Assembly (NCBI GenBank): GCA_002205965.3
Contig: NADL03000002.1
Span: forward strand, 1,116,001-1,180,000
Direction of reading: 5' to 3'
Origin: Kappaphycus alvarezii
Lineage: Eukaryota > Rhodophyta > Florideophyceae > Gigartinales > Solieriaceae
Length of the DNA: 64,000 bases
The translations under genes were made by a program, and so were the position numbers. Below, piece after piece: positions 35,303 to 44,949 of the stretch. Position 1 is the first letter of the stretch. Every line of letters begins with the position of its first letter. The notes beneath the pieces were generated by a model, which made no database searches, had not been told where the DNA came from, and saw nothing but the letters and a program-made list of their open reading frames with translations.

Positions 35303-35358
35303 TTTGAGATTCAATGTTCACGAATAAGAAAATGATTTGAGATTCAATGTTCACGAAT
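35303..35358. repeat. 23-bp direct repeat across the fibrillin stop codon
   Basis: TTTGAGATTCAATGTTCACG plus AAT occurs exactly at 35303-35325 and 35336-35358 (33-bp period). The second copy contains the fibrillin stop codon (35344-35346, minus strand), so the last codons and stop have been duplicated just downstream. Confidence 0.85.
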
Positions 35359-36185
35359 CAGCAGAAACACATTGCCCTTGTCACCGCCGCGTACCGGTGG
35401 CGACCTGCCCACCCGTATATCGTCATCCAAATACGTTGTCTCAATCCATCCCACCGGCTACCTAATTCTACACCTATCGGCGGTAGTCTCTCTGGCACTT
35501 GCCATCCCACCACACTCTGCTGTCTCAACTTTGTCCTCACAAACATGATGTCGATGCGTTTGTCACTCGCACGCCTTCCCTCCGCCAACACCTTCAATTC
35601 GTAACAGTTCTTCCCATGAATGAATTTGTCACCGGTGCGAAATACGGCTCCAGCAGTACCACATTCTCAATCTCATAGTCATATCCCTTTTCTCCTTTTC
35701 TGTCTTGCTCTGCTACTTCAAATATATTCTGATTTATCTGTGCCACCTGTGCCACTGGGGACAGCAACGACAATGACAGCACATCCAATGCGTCTGTATA
35801 CAACAACCGCCATTTACCAAACAACCGAGTGTCATCAGCGGTGTTTGAAGACATATTCGTCCCCTCAGATCGGAAATGAGGCTTGAATTTGCTCAGCTTG
35901 CCACTCAGATGGAATGAACCCGCGATTGGTTCCTGAAACAGCGTTCAGAAGATCTTGTTTCACAGTGGCAGCCGGAACGGGACGCACTGTGGCCTCGAGT
36001 GGTGGCGAAGAGCTTGAGGGAGCGCTGGAGGAGCCATTGGACTGTTCGTTAGTGGTGTTGTTGAAATTGTGGTTGTAGTATGGGTTCGACGGTGTTGTCA
36101 TGAGCGTCATGGCCCGATGTCGAGAGGCTAATGGGGACGGGCGGCGACGGAAGGGAGTGGGAATTTGGGGAATGAATAGGCACAT
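35344..36185 (-). CDS. Plastid lipid-associated protein (PAP/fibrillin family)
   Basis: Fibrillins bind lipids at plastoglobules and thylakoids. Start at 36185 gives a leader with FIPQIPTPFRRRPSPLASR, plausible as a plastid transit peptide (Phe near the N-terminus, basic, Ser/Pro-rich), then an Asn/Ser-rich linker and KQDLLNAVSGTNRGF, the usual 'K..LL..V..T.RG' start of the domain. The next frame has DDTRLFGKWRLLYTDALDVL ('L.G.W.L+YTS'), INQNIFEVAEQD and a Phe/Val-rich strand region. The last frames have VPERLPPIGVELG and ETTYLDDDIRVGR...RGGDKGNVFLL, the signature C-terminus (ETTYLDEDLRI.RG..GNVFVL). Two or three single-base shifts separate the frames (about 35875, 35600 and 35460). I consider the gene intact apart from these. 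Confidence 0.87.
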
Positions 36186-36662
36186 TGGTGAGAAATAGCG
36201 TTGTAGGTCAGACAGTCCGGGGAACTACAGAGAGATTGAGGTGGTTTGGTTAGTACACTCTCCTGGTTGCGCAAGCAGAGCGGATTTCTTTTTGTGCGTG
36301 CAGCTCTTATTTCGGCTCCTAGTCGTTCATGAACAAAGTGGGAAATGTTGCCGAGATTTTTTTGAGCGGTACGCAGCGAGTCGAGACACTTGTCCCCATC
36401 AACGGATTTCAATGGAGAAAAGAATCGGCTTTTTATTCCACTGAACTGACTCTTGAGAATCAACCAAGTTTCTAGATTACAGTATTACATATTTTAATGC
36501 CCACCCCGTTAAACGCATTTTGTTCTCAAAACTATGACGCATGCATCAAACTCAGGAATGGCATCGTCCTTGAGGCGCCATTACGCACAACAATTTCATC
36601 CCACCAAAGCGTGTACGGGTCCATTTCACTCTCGTCGCCAAAAACCATTTGAAACTACCTCC

Positions 36663-38265
36663 ATGGCATGGCCCCGACGCGCTCTCGCCAACGCCTCGAC
36701 CCCCGGCCCTCCCATTTTGCTCCCCCTTACTGCCCTTGTCTCTCTAATCGAAACCCTTCTCAAAGCAACCCCATCTCCGCCGTCCCAACTGACCAATTCT
36801 CTTCATTCACTCAAACTCAACCCCGCGTTCCTCCCATTTCAGCTGCAGGTTGCAAATTCCCTCCCGCATCCTCCCTTTCCTCCTGCGCTCAATCTTCTCT
36901 TCTCCATCTCACCCTGTACCACTCTCACTCCCGACTCGTCCTCCCACTCCTGGCGTCCAACCTTGCTCTTCCTACAACTCCCCCGCTCCTCCCATCCCTC
37001 GCATCCCTTTCCCTTCTCACCGCGACCCTCCTCCGCAATTGAAATCGCCCTCCTCCATCATCTGCCCTCGCTTTTGCCCCGCTCCATTACCTCCTTCTCC
37101 ACTCCGCAACCATATCTCCATCCCTAACCATTCCTCAACCTCTTTCTTCCGCTCACCCTCAATCGCTTCTCCCATACTGGTCTCTATTTCTACCTCCTTC
37201 CAAATCCCTCACGGATCTGCTCCACTCCCCCAACCACACCCTCCGATCTCATGCCATTTCCACCCTCCACAATTTCACTTCGGCGCTCGCCAGCTTCTCC
37301 GAAATCTCCCCCTTTCTCACACCACCAGCTCTAACGCCTTCACCTCAACTGGTCTTCGTGCCCTTCGTGCAACTCGCGCCCTACATCTAATTCTCGCAGA
37401 GGCCCTTCACCACGAGTCCGATGGCGTTGTCTTGGCAAACTCTCCAAGCTCGCTGCCCTTCTCTTCAACTGCGTCTCATATCCTTCTGTCGATGCGAAAC
37501 ATATCAATCCACTTATGACTGCCTTGCGCGCCTGTGTTTCGCGGAAGGACGACCAGATTTGACTAGTCGATCGGCGGCGGCGGTGGCCATGGCCGCTGGA
37601 TTGAAGAAAAGTGGCCAAGTCATAGAAGGGGTTGAGAATTTGTGTGAGGAGGTTGTGCGGGCCCTGGAGAATGAGGAAGAGGAACCGTTCGTCGAGCTGC
37701 TGGGTGTGTTGAGGGGTCATCAGAGTGAAAGGGACACTGTTTGCTAGGGTGTGGGAGAAGATTGGAGATAAGTTGGTCAGGTTGGCGAGTAGCGGCAAAG
37801 GGAGAGCCTGCATTGTGTTAGATTGTCCGCGACCTGGTTGGAAGGAGCAATGAACCGTGTTTTGACGTTTAAGCAAAAAGATTACCAAGTATCTGGGATC
37901 ACAAGCAGTACTCAGGAGTTGGCACTTGCGTGGGAGGTGCATGAAAAGGTTTTGAGAGAAGCTGCTTGTAACGGGGGAGAAAAGATTCAAGCAGAGGCTC
38001 TGGCGGCAATGGAGGCTTACTGAGACTGACCGACTGTGTAGGAGAAATGGTGGAATGGAAATTAGTCGGAGCGATTGAGAACGAGGTTCCTGCTGGTTGT
38101 AATCAGCTTGTGCTGAAGATTTTAGAGGTAGCTGGAATGTTGAAAGAGTATGCGTTGTCAGAGTACGGGATTAGAGTAACGGATTGCTGCCTTACGGTCA
38201 TTGGCGAGTGTGCCCGTCGGATATGGGTAGGAGCTACTCTGGAGTCTTTTGCGCTGCTTTCATGA
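36663..38265 (+). CDS. Large alpha-helical repeat (HEAT-like) protein, unidentified
   Basis: A chain of plus-strand frames reads as Leu-rich helices: PLTALVSLIETLLKATPS and FLPFQLQVANSLPHPPF (36663-37127 frame), LPYWSLFLPPSKSLTDLLHS then ISTLHNFTSALASFSEISPF (about 37160-37330), KLAALLFNCVSYPSVDAKHI (about 37440), then 37421-37747, 37823-38023 and 38047-38265, the last with LVLKILEVAGMLKEYALSEY. The alternation of amphipathic helices suggests HEAT/ARM repeats, and the beginning resembles focadhesin/RST1-type proteins, but I cannot confirm this. Start at 36663 (MAWPRRALANAST) is the first Met with a basic leader. The minus-strand open frame of 216 codons at 37340-37990 overlaps it; I take it as a shadow, but it is long. 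At least six frameshifts. Confidence 0.45.
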
Positions 38266-38531
38266 GGTGACAAGGAAGAGAGAATGGTAATGGCGTGAGG
38301 GGAAAGGCAATGACTGCCGCAGCAACTGTTATGGATCGCGCCGTGTCGGCTAAACAGAGATTCGGGCAGAAGTACGGCTAATTTTCTGGACATCACGAAT
38401 CATGCGCTGAAGTGTTGCAAATGCCTGAATATATATACATGGGAGAACAATCAGCTGCAACTCGAGCAAATGTCGAGTCAAGTAGAATCTTGCAATCAAC
38501 ATGATCGCATCTCGCTCGCAACTATGATCAA

Positions 38532-39230
38532 GTGCAATCGAGCCCTAATGCTGGCAATGCCGTGAACGAGCAGACCAACGCTCTAACCAGGTACTACAGG
38601 ATGATACCTCGGAATGTCCAGTGTATTTGTGCCAAGGCTATTGAACAAGTCCTGACGTCAAACTGTAGCTATTTGGGGAAACTATTTTTCTCCCCCGAGA
38701 GAATAGTGCTAAGACGCGCTTTGGAAAGCTCGCTAGACATGGGAGACGTAAGGTTGCAGATGGCCTGTGCTCAAGTGCTGACAAAACTCCCGACTAAGGA
38801 ACCAGGAGCTTCTGATCCTTTTCATTCGCTCTTTTTGTTCGCCTCTGTCTATGAAAAGTCTACCTGCAGGATGCAATTAGAAAATGACCATACTGAAATA
38901 ACAAGAGGTTGTTGCTATCACTGCAAGATGTCCTAAGCGAGCATATCTACAAAGTGGTTGCGGAATTAAGCGAAGATTTGCTGAAAGAAAAGTGCGTCAC
39001 CTGGGCTGCATCCAAATCTCTAAATGTCAACAAGATTCTCGTCGATGCAGTCTTCATCATTTATCAATCCAAGGCATCTGGCGGAGTACATGAGGGAACC
39101 TGGAGTGCGAACGCTAACATCAGCACGGGAGAGAAGCGGGCAACTGTTCCTGAGTTCCTTGAATGCAGAATCCCGCATTACGGTGATGAAGGTTCTTCTA
39201 CTAGATAGTCAGAACGGATACTTCAATTCA
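38532..39230 (+). CDS. Helix-rich protein segment, perhaps the 3' part of the preceding gene
   Basis: Frames 38532-38936, 38909-39208 and 39024-39236 overlap in order and read as helical protein: RRALESSLDMGDVRLQMACA, SLQDVLSEHIYKVVAEL, LLKEKCVTWAASKSLNVNK and then LAEYMREPGVRTLTSARE. No family recognised. It could continue the HEAT-like gene upstream (270-bp gap at 38266-38531, with stops in all frames and no clear intron) or be a separate gene. Downstream, HPPK-DHPS starts 350 bp away on the same strand. Confidence 0.4.
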
Positions 39231-39584
39231 TCATGATTGGGTATAGGAAGTTCTTTGTATGCCGCATGGTGCCTTTCCAGGAGCATTCATTTCGATAATT
39301 CATTCCCCGCGTTCAAAACCTCAAGTCAAGGGGCTGCGTCGAAAAAAAATCGATAGGCCATTGGTGATGCTACCACTTGTGCATCAATGGTGACCGTGTC
39401 CAAATGGAAATCAGGTGATGCTCAGGAAATGTTTGCAGAGGGATTCTGAAAAAATGATTTTTTAGAGATTGTATTTTTGGACGTTCGAATACCGAATTGA
39501 GCGCTATCCCGTCGGAATTGTTTTGATAAATACTTTGGTACTTGACTGGGGAACGAGAAGCAACTGCTTACTTGTTGCCCTAGT

Positions 39585-41185
39585 ATGTTGCGATTTCTTC
39601 AAAAACAAGTTCGTAGGGGATTTAAATCTGTCCCTACCGGCGAACGAGTCTTCATTGCTCTAGGCTCAAACATGGGAAACCGTGCAAAGGTAATCCAATG
39701 TGCCTTGGGCAAGCTTTGCGAAATTACTCGAGTCATTCAAACATCTTTTCTTTATGAAAGTTCTCCGTAAGTTATATCCGACCATATGTCAACTTCTCAA
39801 TTTTGTGCGAAATAGGCCACACTGAACTGCGATGACTTTAAAATTACTGAGCCTAACGAGAAGAGCATTCATGGATGTTTTCAGAATGTACAATGTTGAT
39901 CAGCCACCATTCTTGAACGCAGTCTGCGAAATTGACACAAACCTGGAGCCTGCAGACTTATTGCACGCCATCAAGAATATTGAAAAAGATCTTGGGCGAG
40001 ACTTGCGAGGTCCCCGAAATGGTCCACGTCCTATAGATCTGGATATCATAACATTTGGAGAGAGGGCCATTCATGACCCTCACTGTGACTTGACAATACC
40101 GCATCCCCGTTTGCATGAGCGCGAATTTGTTCTTCGACCTGTTTTTGATATCTCGCCGAGTTTGTCTGTACCACAGGCCAATGGGGACACTAAACTCATT
40201 TCTACTCTCCTGGATGACCTGGTCGCAAAAGATGGGGAGGCTGGGCTTATCAAAGTCACACCAACCCACACGGGGAGGCTTCTTCGTTGGGGCCAGCGTG
40301 TCCTCCTGATGGGAATTCTAAACGCTACCCGGACAGTTTCAGCGATGGCGGCAAGCATAATACAGTCGACGGGGCTCTTGCGCAAGCAGAGAAGTTTGCG
40401 AAATTCGGGTTTGATATCCTAGACGTAAGCTATGGCCAGTTCATTTCCAGCTCCCCAATTGTGAAGGCACGTTAACAGTTGGCATGTTCTGACTCTATCT
40501 CATTCTACATCGACTAACAAGATCGGGGGCCAGAGCACGCGTCCAGGGGCTGAACTGCTCCCGCCGGATGTTGAACTTTCACGGATTGTACCCATAACCG
40601 AAGCTGTTCGACGAGAATTTCCGTCACTTTTCATTTCTATAGACACTTTTCATTCGGCGGTAGCACAGGAGATGCTAGAGGCGAATGTAGAAATCATTAA
40701 TGATGTTTCCGCGGGTATTCTCGACGAAAACATGCTTCCCACACTCGCCTCAGCGGAGGCAGCTGCAATCATGATGCACATGCGTGGAACACCGGAAACA
40801 ATGCAGAAGATGACGCATATAGCGATCCTGTGAGTGAGGCGGTGGCGAGGGAATTGCATTCACGTCTTGATGCGGCGCAACGGGTGGGGATTCCTAGATG
40901 GTCGTTGATGGCAGATGTGGGCATTGGGTTTGCAAAGACAGCAGATCAAAGTGCATATCTGTCGGACAAGGACAGAAAATGAAGGAACTGATAGGTGGAT
41001 ACCCGATGGTGCTTGGGGCTAGTCGCAAGTCGTTCTTGAGAAGTGCAACAAAGGGAGAGGATCGAGACTGGACAACAGCGGGGGTGATAGGAGCAGCAGT
41101 GGGAAAGGGAGGTGTGGATATGGTGCGAGTGCACCGGGCTGAAATGGGGGATGTGGTGAGAGGTGCTGAGATGGTAACAAACTAG
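39585..41185 (+). CDS. Bifunctional HPPK-DHPS (folate biosynthesis)
   Basis: Makes dihydropteroate from 6-hydroxymethyl-dihydropterin: HPPK transfers pyrophosphate from ATP, DHPS condenses the product with p-aminobenzoate. Start at 39585 gives MLRFLQKQVRRGF, a mitochondrial-type presequence as in plant enzymes. HPPK: FIALGSNMGNRAKVI, then after intron 1 DQPPFLNAVCEI, GRDLRGPRNGPRPIDLDII (catalytic Asp pair) and IPHPRLHEREFVLRP. DHPS: MGILNATPDSFSDGG (after restoring a base in CCC at 40328-40330), then after intron 2 IGGQSTRPGAELL, INDVSAG, MHMRGTPETMQ, MADVGIGFAKTADQ, LGASRKSFL and a C-terminal VRVH. Both domains are complete. Single-base shifts at about 40330, 40820 and 40970 break the frame. 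Its TAG stop overlaps that of the convergent gene. Confidence 0.92.
39767..39884 (+). other. Spliceosomal intron 1 of HPPK-DHPS (118 bp)
   Basis: Donor GTAAGT after ...AGTTCTCC; acceptor GTTTTCAG at 39884; CTAAC branch-like site at about 39853-39857. Removal joins the frame as ESSP-MYNVDQPPFLNAV, which is exactly the continuous HPPK motif, so the boundaries are well supported. Confidence 0.93.
40425..40521 (+). other. Spliceosomal intron 2 of HPPK-DHPS (97 bp)
   Basis: Donor GTAAGC after ...ATCCTAGAC; acceptor CGACTAACAAG ending at 40521, with the CTAAC branch-like site only a few bases before the AG. Removal joins FGFDILD-IGGQSTRPGA, the continuous DHPS motif. Confidence 0.92.
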
Positions 41186-41651
41186 TTTTTCGCGGATTCA
41201 TTGTGGGCAGCAATGGCGGTGGAGATATCTTCGCGCGTGGTGGCATGTTTGTAGTTGGAAGACATTTCCGTGGCTTGATTGCGAGAATAGGCCTTGCCTA
41301 GGTAGAGAGAGGCTACACCGGCGCTGAAAACAAGAAGCCTGCGGAAGGATGCAGAGGGATCGGGGGTCGGTTAGCATTTTGGGAAAGGGATCAAATAGTC
41401 GTGAGTGCGGAGTGGAGAAAGGCTTACCATTGCATAGTGGCGGTGACCTTGTAATTCATGATGGTGGGGAGGTGTTTGGTGTTTGGATCCGGTGAAATGG
41501 TAGGGAAGATGCTGGGCAGATGAGATGAAAGAGAACTGTTTACCAAGGAGGCCTCAATGAATTTTCTATCAGGCGCTTTGAGCAAGACTTGAGTGTCACA
41601 GGGCGTGCTAGTGGAGAAGTTTGCGGGCAATAAACGGAAAGTCGACGTCAA
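41182..41651 (-). CDS. Small single-pass membrane protein, unidentified
   Basis: Two exons joined by an 89-bp intron. The first Met (41651) gives a Ser/Thr/Arg leader (TSTFRLLPANFSTSTP) that could target an organelle; an internal Met (MNYKVTATMQW, about 41460) would give a protein of some 62 residues. Across the splice the sequence becomes MQWLLVFSAGVASLYLGKAY, one membrane helix, followed by a polar tail ending AAHNESAKN. I recognise no family; size and layout would suit a small mitochondrial or plastid membrane subunit. Its stop codon (41182-41184) overlaps the HPPK-DHPS stop (41183-41185) on the other strand. Confidence 0.65.
41339..41427 (-). other. Spliceosomal intron in the small membrane protein gene (89 bp)
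   Basis: Read on the minus strand: donor GTAAGC after ...ATGCAATG; acceptor CTTCCGCAG at 41339. Removal places a complete hydrophobic helix in frame. A TGCTAACCG branch-like site lies about 35 bases before the acceptor. Confidence 0.85.
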
Positions 41652-42048
41652 CGCAACTCTACGTTGAAGCGGGTTTCACATAACCTTGACAAAATCTGTT
41701 ATGCAAAGCAGCGCAGGATCGCGTATGATAATCGATAGCTTTATATTTGCCGATGCCAAGCGCCAGGTCCAATGAAAAAAAAGCACAGGCTTCGCCCACC
41801 ATTTAAATCTTGCCACGTTTCATATCATTTTCGCCGGAGTGAGGTTCCAAATCTGAGACACAGAGATTAGGATCAGGAAATGGTGGGAGGGTATCGGCAA
41901 TGCAGAAGCTTGGGGCGTTCCTGACCTTCTGTTCCCCTCCTCTTTCTCAACCACTCCCTCTGCGTCCGGCAAACTTCTTGTCCAAGGCTGCAGCTGGCTA
42001 TCGTCAACAAATCCATCACCGCGCCCTTTGTCACAGCAAGTCACCTCA

Positions 42049-42903
42049 ATGACTATCCCAGCCTTTCTTCCCCACCTTTCCCTCCCCAAATCACCAATTT
42101 ATTCCCGTCCGTCCCCAGACGATGCGCAACCCGCCGAGTCCCCGTCTCCCCCCGCATTCCCCCTCCCCCACCATGTCCGGCGTAAACGGCGGAATAGACT
42201 ACGACATTAACCTCACAACCCTTCCCGACCGCTCGCCTCCCGCATACGCACCATTCAGAAAGGCCCCGACTCCCCCACCAACTAATCTCCGCCGCCCATG
42301 AGATCGCGCGCCGCCTCCATCACAACCCCGCCGTCCTCCCCGTCCTCGTCGACATGCTCGGCTTTAACAATCCCGTCGCCGCCAATATCGCAATCGAAGC
42401 CCTTGCAAAAGCGGGTACACATTCGTTCCTAGCTTATTACGAGGCGTCGCGGCGTTCAATTATTCAGTCAATGCGTATGCATTGCGCGCCTTGGCGAAAA
42501 TTGCAGACCCCTCCGTCATGGATGTGGCTATCGCTTGTGCGGTTAAACCTATTCCGAATGTTAGGAGGGCGGCTGTTAGAGCTTTGGCATCGTTGAAATA
42601 TGAAAGTGCGGATCAGGCGGCTTGCGCCTTTGACCAGCTTTTGAAGTTGGCGGACGCAGAGCCGGATTGGGGTGTGCGCTATGCGGCGCTTGCTGCGTTG
42701 GAAGCTTTTCGGAGTTTGCACCTGCTTGGAGACGGAATGTAGACGCGGCCGGTAGCAGTAGTTAAAAGTGCTGCGGACGGCACCTCGGGGGTATACGTAG
42801 AGGGTGCTGTGGAGTGAAGAAGGATGCGACCGTTTGTGCAAGAGCGTGTGTAGCTTTAGAAGTGTTGGAAAGAAGAGTTGGTGTCAACGCTGGTGTCCAG
42901 TAG
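42049..42903 (+). CDS. E/F-type phycobilin lyase subunit (CpcE/CpcF family)
   Basis: HEAT-like lyases of this family attach bilin chromophores to phycobiliproteins in the plastid. Read across frames: SRIRTIQK, then LISAAHEIARRLHHNPAVLP, VLVDMLGFNNPVAANIAIEA (about 42340-42410), then after a shift LLRGVAAFNYSVNAYALRAL, AKIADPSVMDVAIACAV, IPNVRRAAVRALASLKYES and PDWGVRYAALAALEAFRS. The blocks 'YN..AR..A+RALA.IGDP.A...L..A' and 'SVRRAAA.GL' are diagnostic of the family. A last frame gives TVCARACVALEVLERRVG, stop near 42903. The N-terminus is uncertain: 42049 (MTIPAFLPHLSLPKSP) looks like a transit peptide; 42173 (MSGVNGG) and an upstream 41899 are alternatives. I cannot say whether it is the E or F partner. 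Its presence argues for a phycobilisome-bearing host. Confidence 0.82.
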
Positions 42904-43085
42904 CGTGCCCTAGAAATTTCAGTTTAATGAAAGTATCAAACAGTCAGTTAGGGGCAGGCTCATGAGTAGGACGCGCTTCGAAAATCAAGTGAGCTTGTCT
43001 CGGAAAAAGTCCTCACCTGTGCACTCGAGCCATCCTCTTACTGGAGCGACCAGAGAGAGATATGAACAAAACTAGTGTTGACTGT

Positions 43086-44605
43086 CTACAAGCCTGATCT
43101 GGGCGAGGTCCGTGAGGAGGACCCCGCTGGAGAGGTCGGCGGCGTACGCCCGTCATGATTGAGAGCCCTGTTGGCCAGCATGGATCCGAGGACTACACGG
43201 AGTAGGAATCGGACTCGAAAAAGCAAGTGCGACTCCGGACTCGATTCAAGCAACGCGTGTGGGTTCTCAATGGCACCATCTTGTCTCGCGGCTATCCGTA
43301 GTTGCCGCTGCCGCTCCAGAATTTCAATGTTCTCTGCTGTTTTTCTGCAGGCCACATCCACCAGGTCCTTTGCAATTTCTAGTGATGCTTGCGGCCTTCC
43401 CAGGCCTTGCGAGCGTTTCGCAGTCTCTGCGAGCAGTGTAGGATTCTTCAGATACCGAACAACAATATCTGCTATAGCTTTGGGCTTCTTTGCAAATTCG
43501 CCGACTTTTTGTTGGGTGACGAAAGCAACGTTGTCCTCCTCCTGGCCTGGGAGGAATCCGGTGAGAATGATAGGCAGTCCGCGGATGAGAGACTCTGCGA
43601 TTGTACCGGGCCCCGCTTTGGTGCAAATCATGTCACACGCTGCCATCCAGTCACTCATGTTGTTGACATACCCCTGAGCAATGAGGTGTATCGGCCATGT
43701 TGTTCTTGCAGCGAAGAGCGCAACGACTGGTTTTTCCCGCAATAACAACAAGCTGGGCGCATGGCTGCCAAGTTGTTTTGAAATCCTTTGTACCAGCTGG
43801 GTTACAATAGCTTTCAAGCCGCCAACGCCGTCGCCACCTCCCACGACGAGAATGCTGGAATTCTTGGCCGCATGCCCAACTCGGCGCGAAGCACTTCCTT
43901 ATCCCTTGGTGCAGTCCAAAAGTCCTTCCGCACAGGTAGGCCATACTGGCGCAGCTTTTCGGATGGGACTCCGACCTTGAGGGCTATCGGGCGTACACGG
44001 GAAATCGGAATGTAAATCATATCAGCGCGCTTATTGAACCAAGTTGGGTGTGCAATACCCAAGTCGGTAACAACAGTGACATACGGAACAGATGGCATTC
44101 CGGAAGTTTTGCGCATCTCCCTCAATATCTTCAAACTCAGGGTATTAACCAACGGATGAACACTGAGAATAAGGTCCGGAGCGTACTTGATAAAGGCATC
44201 CCTAATTTTTCGGTACGCCAAAGTGTTCATGATAACCTCGGAAGAAACCTCCCTGGCGGCATTTTCGTAAATTCATAGCTAAACTTCCATAGCCACGGAC
44301 GCTTGGCCATAAAGGTATACTGGTCGGGAATTTGCGAAAACATACCACCCGCAAGGTCCACAAAAATCGACAATATCGACATGAACCGAGCCTGGATGCA
44401 ATTGCTCCAGTGCGGCACATAGGGCTTGTGCGGAGGCGCGATGTCCCCCACCGGTATCGGAGGAGAGCACGAGGACGCGGAGTTTGCGACGGGGAGGTGT
44501 GGTGCCGATAGAGGCTGGTAAAGTTTGAAATGGTACCGGAGTTATGACATCGTCCGGTGTATCGCAGCTTGTTGTGGAGAGGGGTGATGGTGCGGGGTCG
44601 GCCAT
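43086..44605 (-). CDS. MGD1: Monogalactosyldiacylglycerol (MGDG) synthase
   Basis: GT28-family glycosyltransferase that moves galactose from UDP-galactose to diacylglycerol at plastid envelopes. Start at 44605. N-terminal domain: RVLVLSSDTGGGHRASAQAL (the GGGH lipid/substrate loop), VHVDIVD, then after a shift GMFSQIPDQYTFMAKRPWLW, LAYRKIRDAFIKYAPDLILS, VHPLVNTLSLKIL, VPYVTVVTDLGIAHPTWFNK and GLPVRKDFW. C-terminal domain: MGGGDGVGGLKAIVTQLV, LVVIAGK, YVNNMSDWMAACDMICTKAG and PGTIAESLIRGLPIILTGFL with the nucleotide-binding GQE just after. The C-terminal extension ends in a Ser/Arg-rich tail. At least four single-base shifts; no introns needed. A Ser/Pro-rich open stretch upstream (to 44910) could hold a transit peptide. 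Confidence 0.93.
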
Positions 44606-44949
44606 GTTTTGAGTTACGGGTTGTGAGTCGGGGTTGAGGGTGGTTGCAGAGGGAAGCGTAGTGGAGTAGTAGAGGTGCTGGCGGTGTGGAAGGGTTTATT
44701 GGGGTAGGAACGGATGGTAGTTTGCGGTGAGGACTTGGCGTCGGGTCGTATCGCGGCGGCGTTGCTGTTGATTCGGGCCCCGTTGCGGTTCCGTTTGCCG
44801 CTTGATTGGGGAAGTTGGGATTGGTCGATTGGCGCAGTATTATCGAGACGTTTGAGGAGAGCCCGTACATATGATAGCTTCGAGGCCCAGTACTTGACAT
44901 ATGATAACATTGCTGTTAATCTGTTTGCGGTTTACGAATATTTGGTGTG

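Noticed and set aside
37340-37990. 216-codon minus-strand ORF as a gene
   Set aside because: It overlaps helical-protein frames on the plus strand, has no recognisable motif, and its composition looks like a complement of Leu/Ser/Pro-rich coding DNA. Not excluded.
39766-39840. A shorter HPPK intron ending at AAATAG near 39818
   Set aside because: Joining there loses the conserved ESSPMY.VDQP motif; the TTTTCAG acceptor at 39884 restores it exactly.
44202-44900. 232-codon minus-strand ORF as a separate protein
   Set aside because: It is a shifted frame over the N-terminal half of MGDG synthase; the motifs are in the other frames. Its first part may hold a transit peptide.
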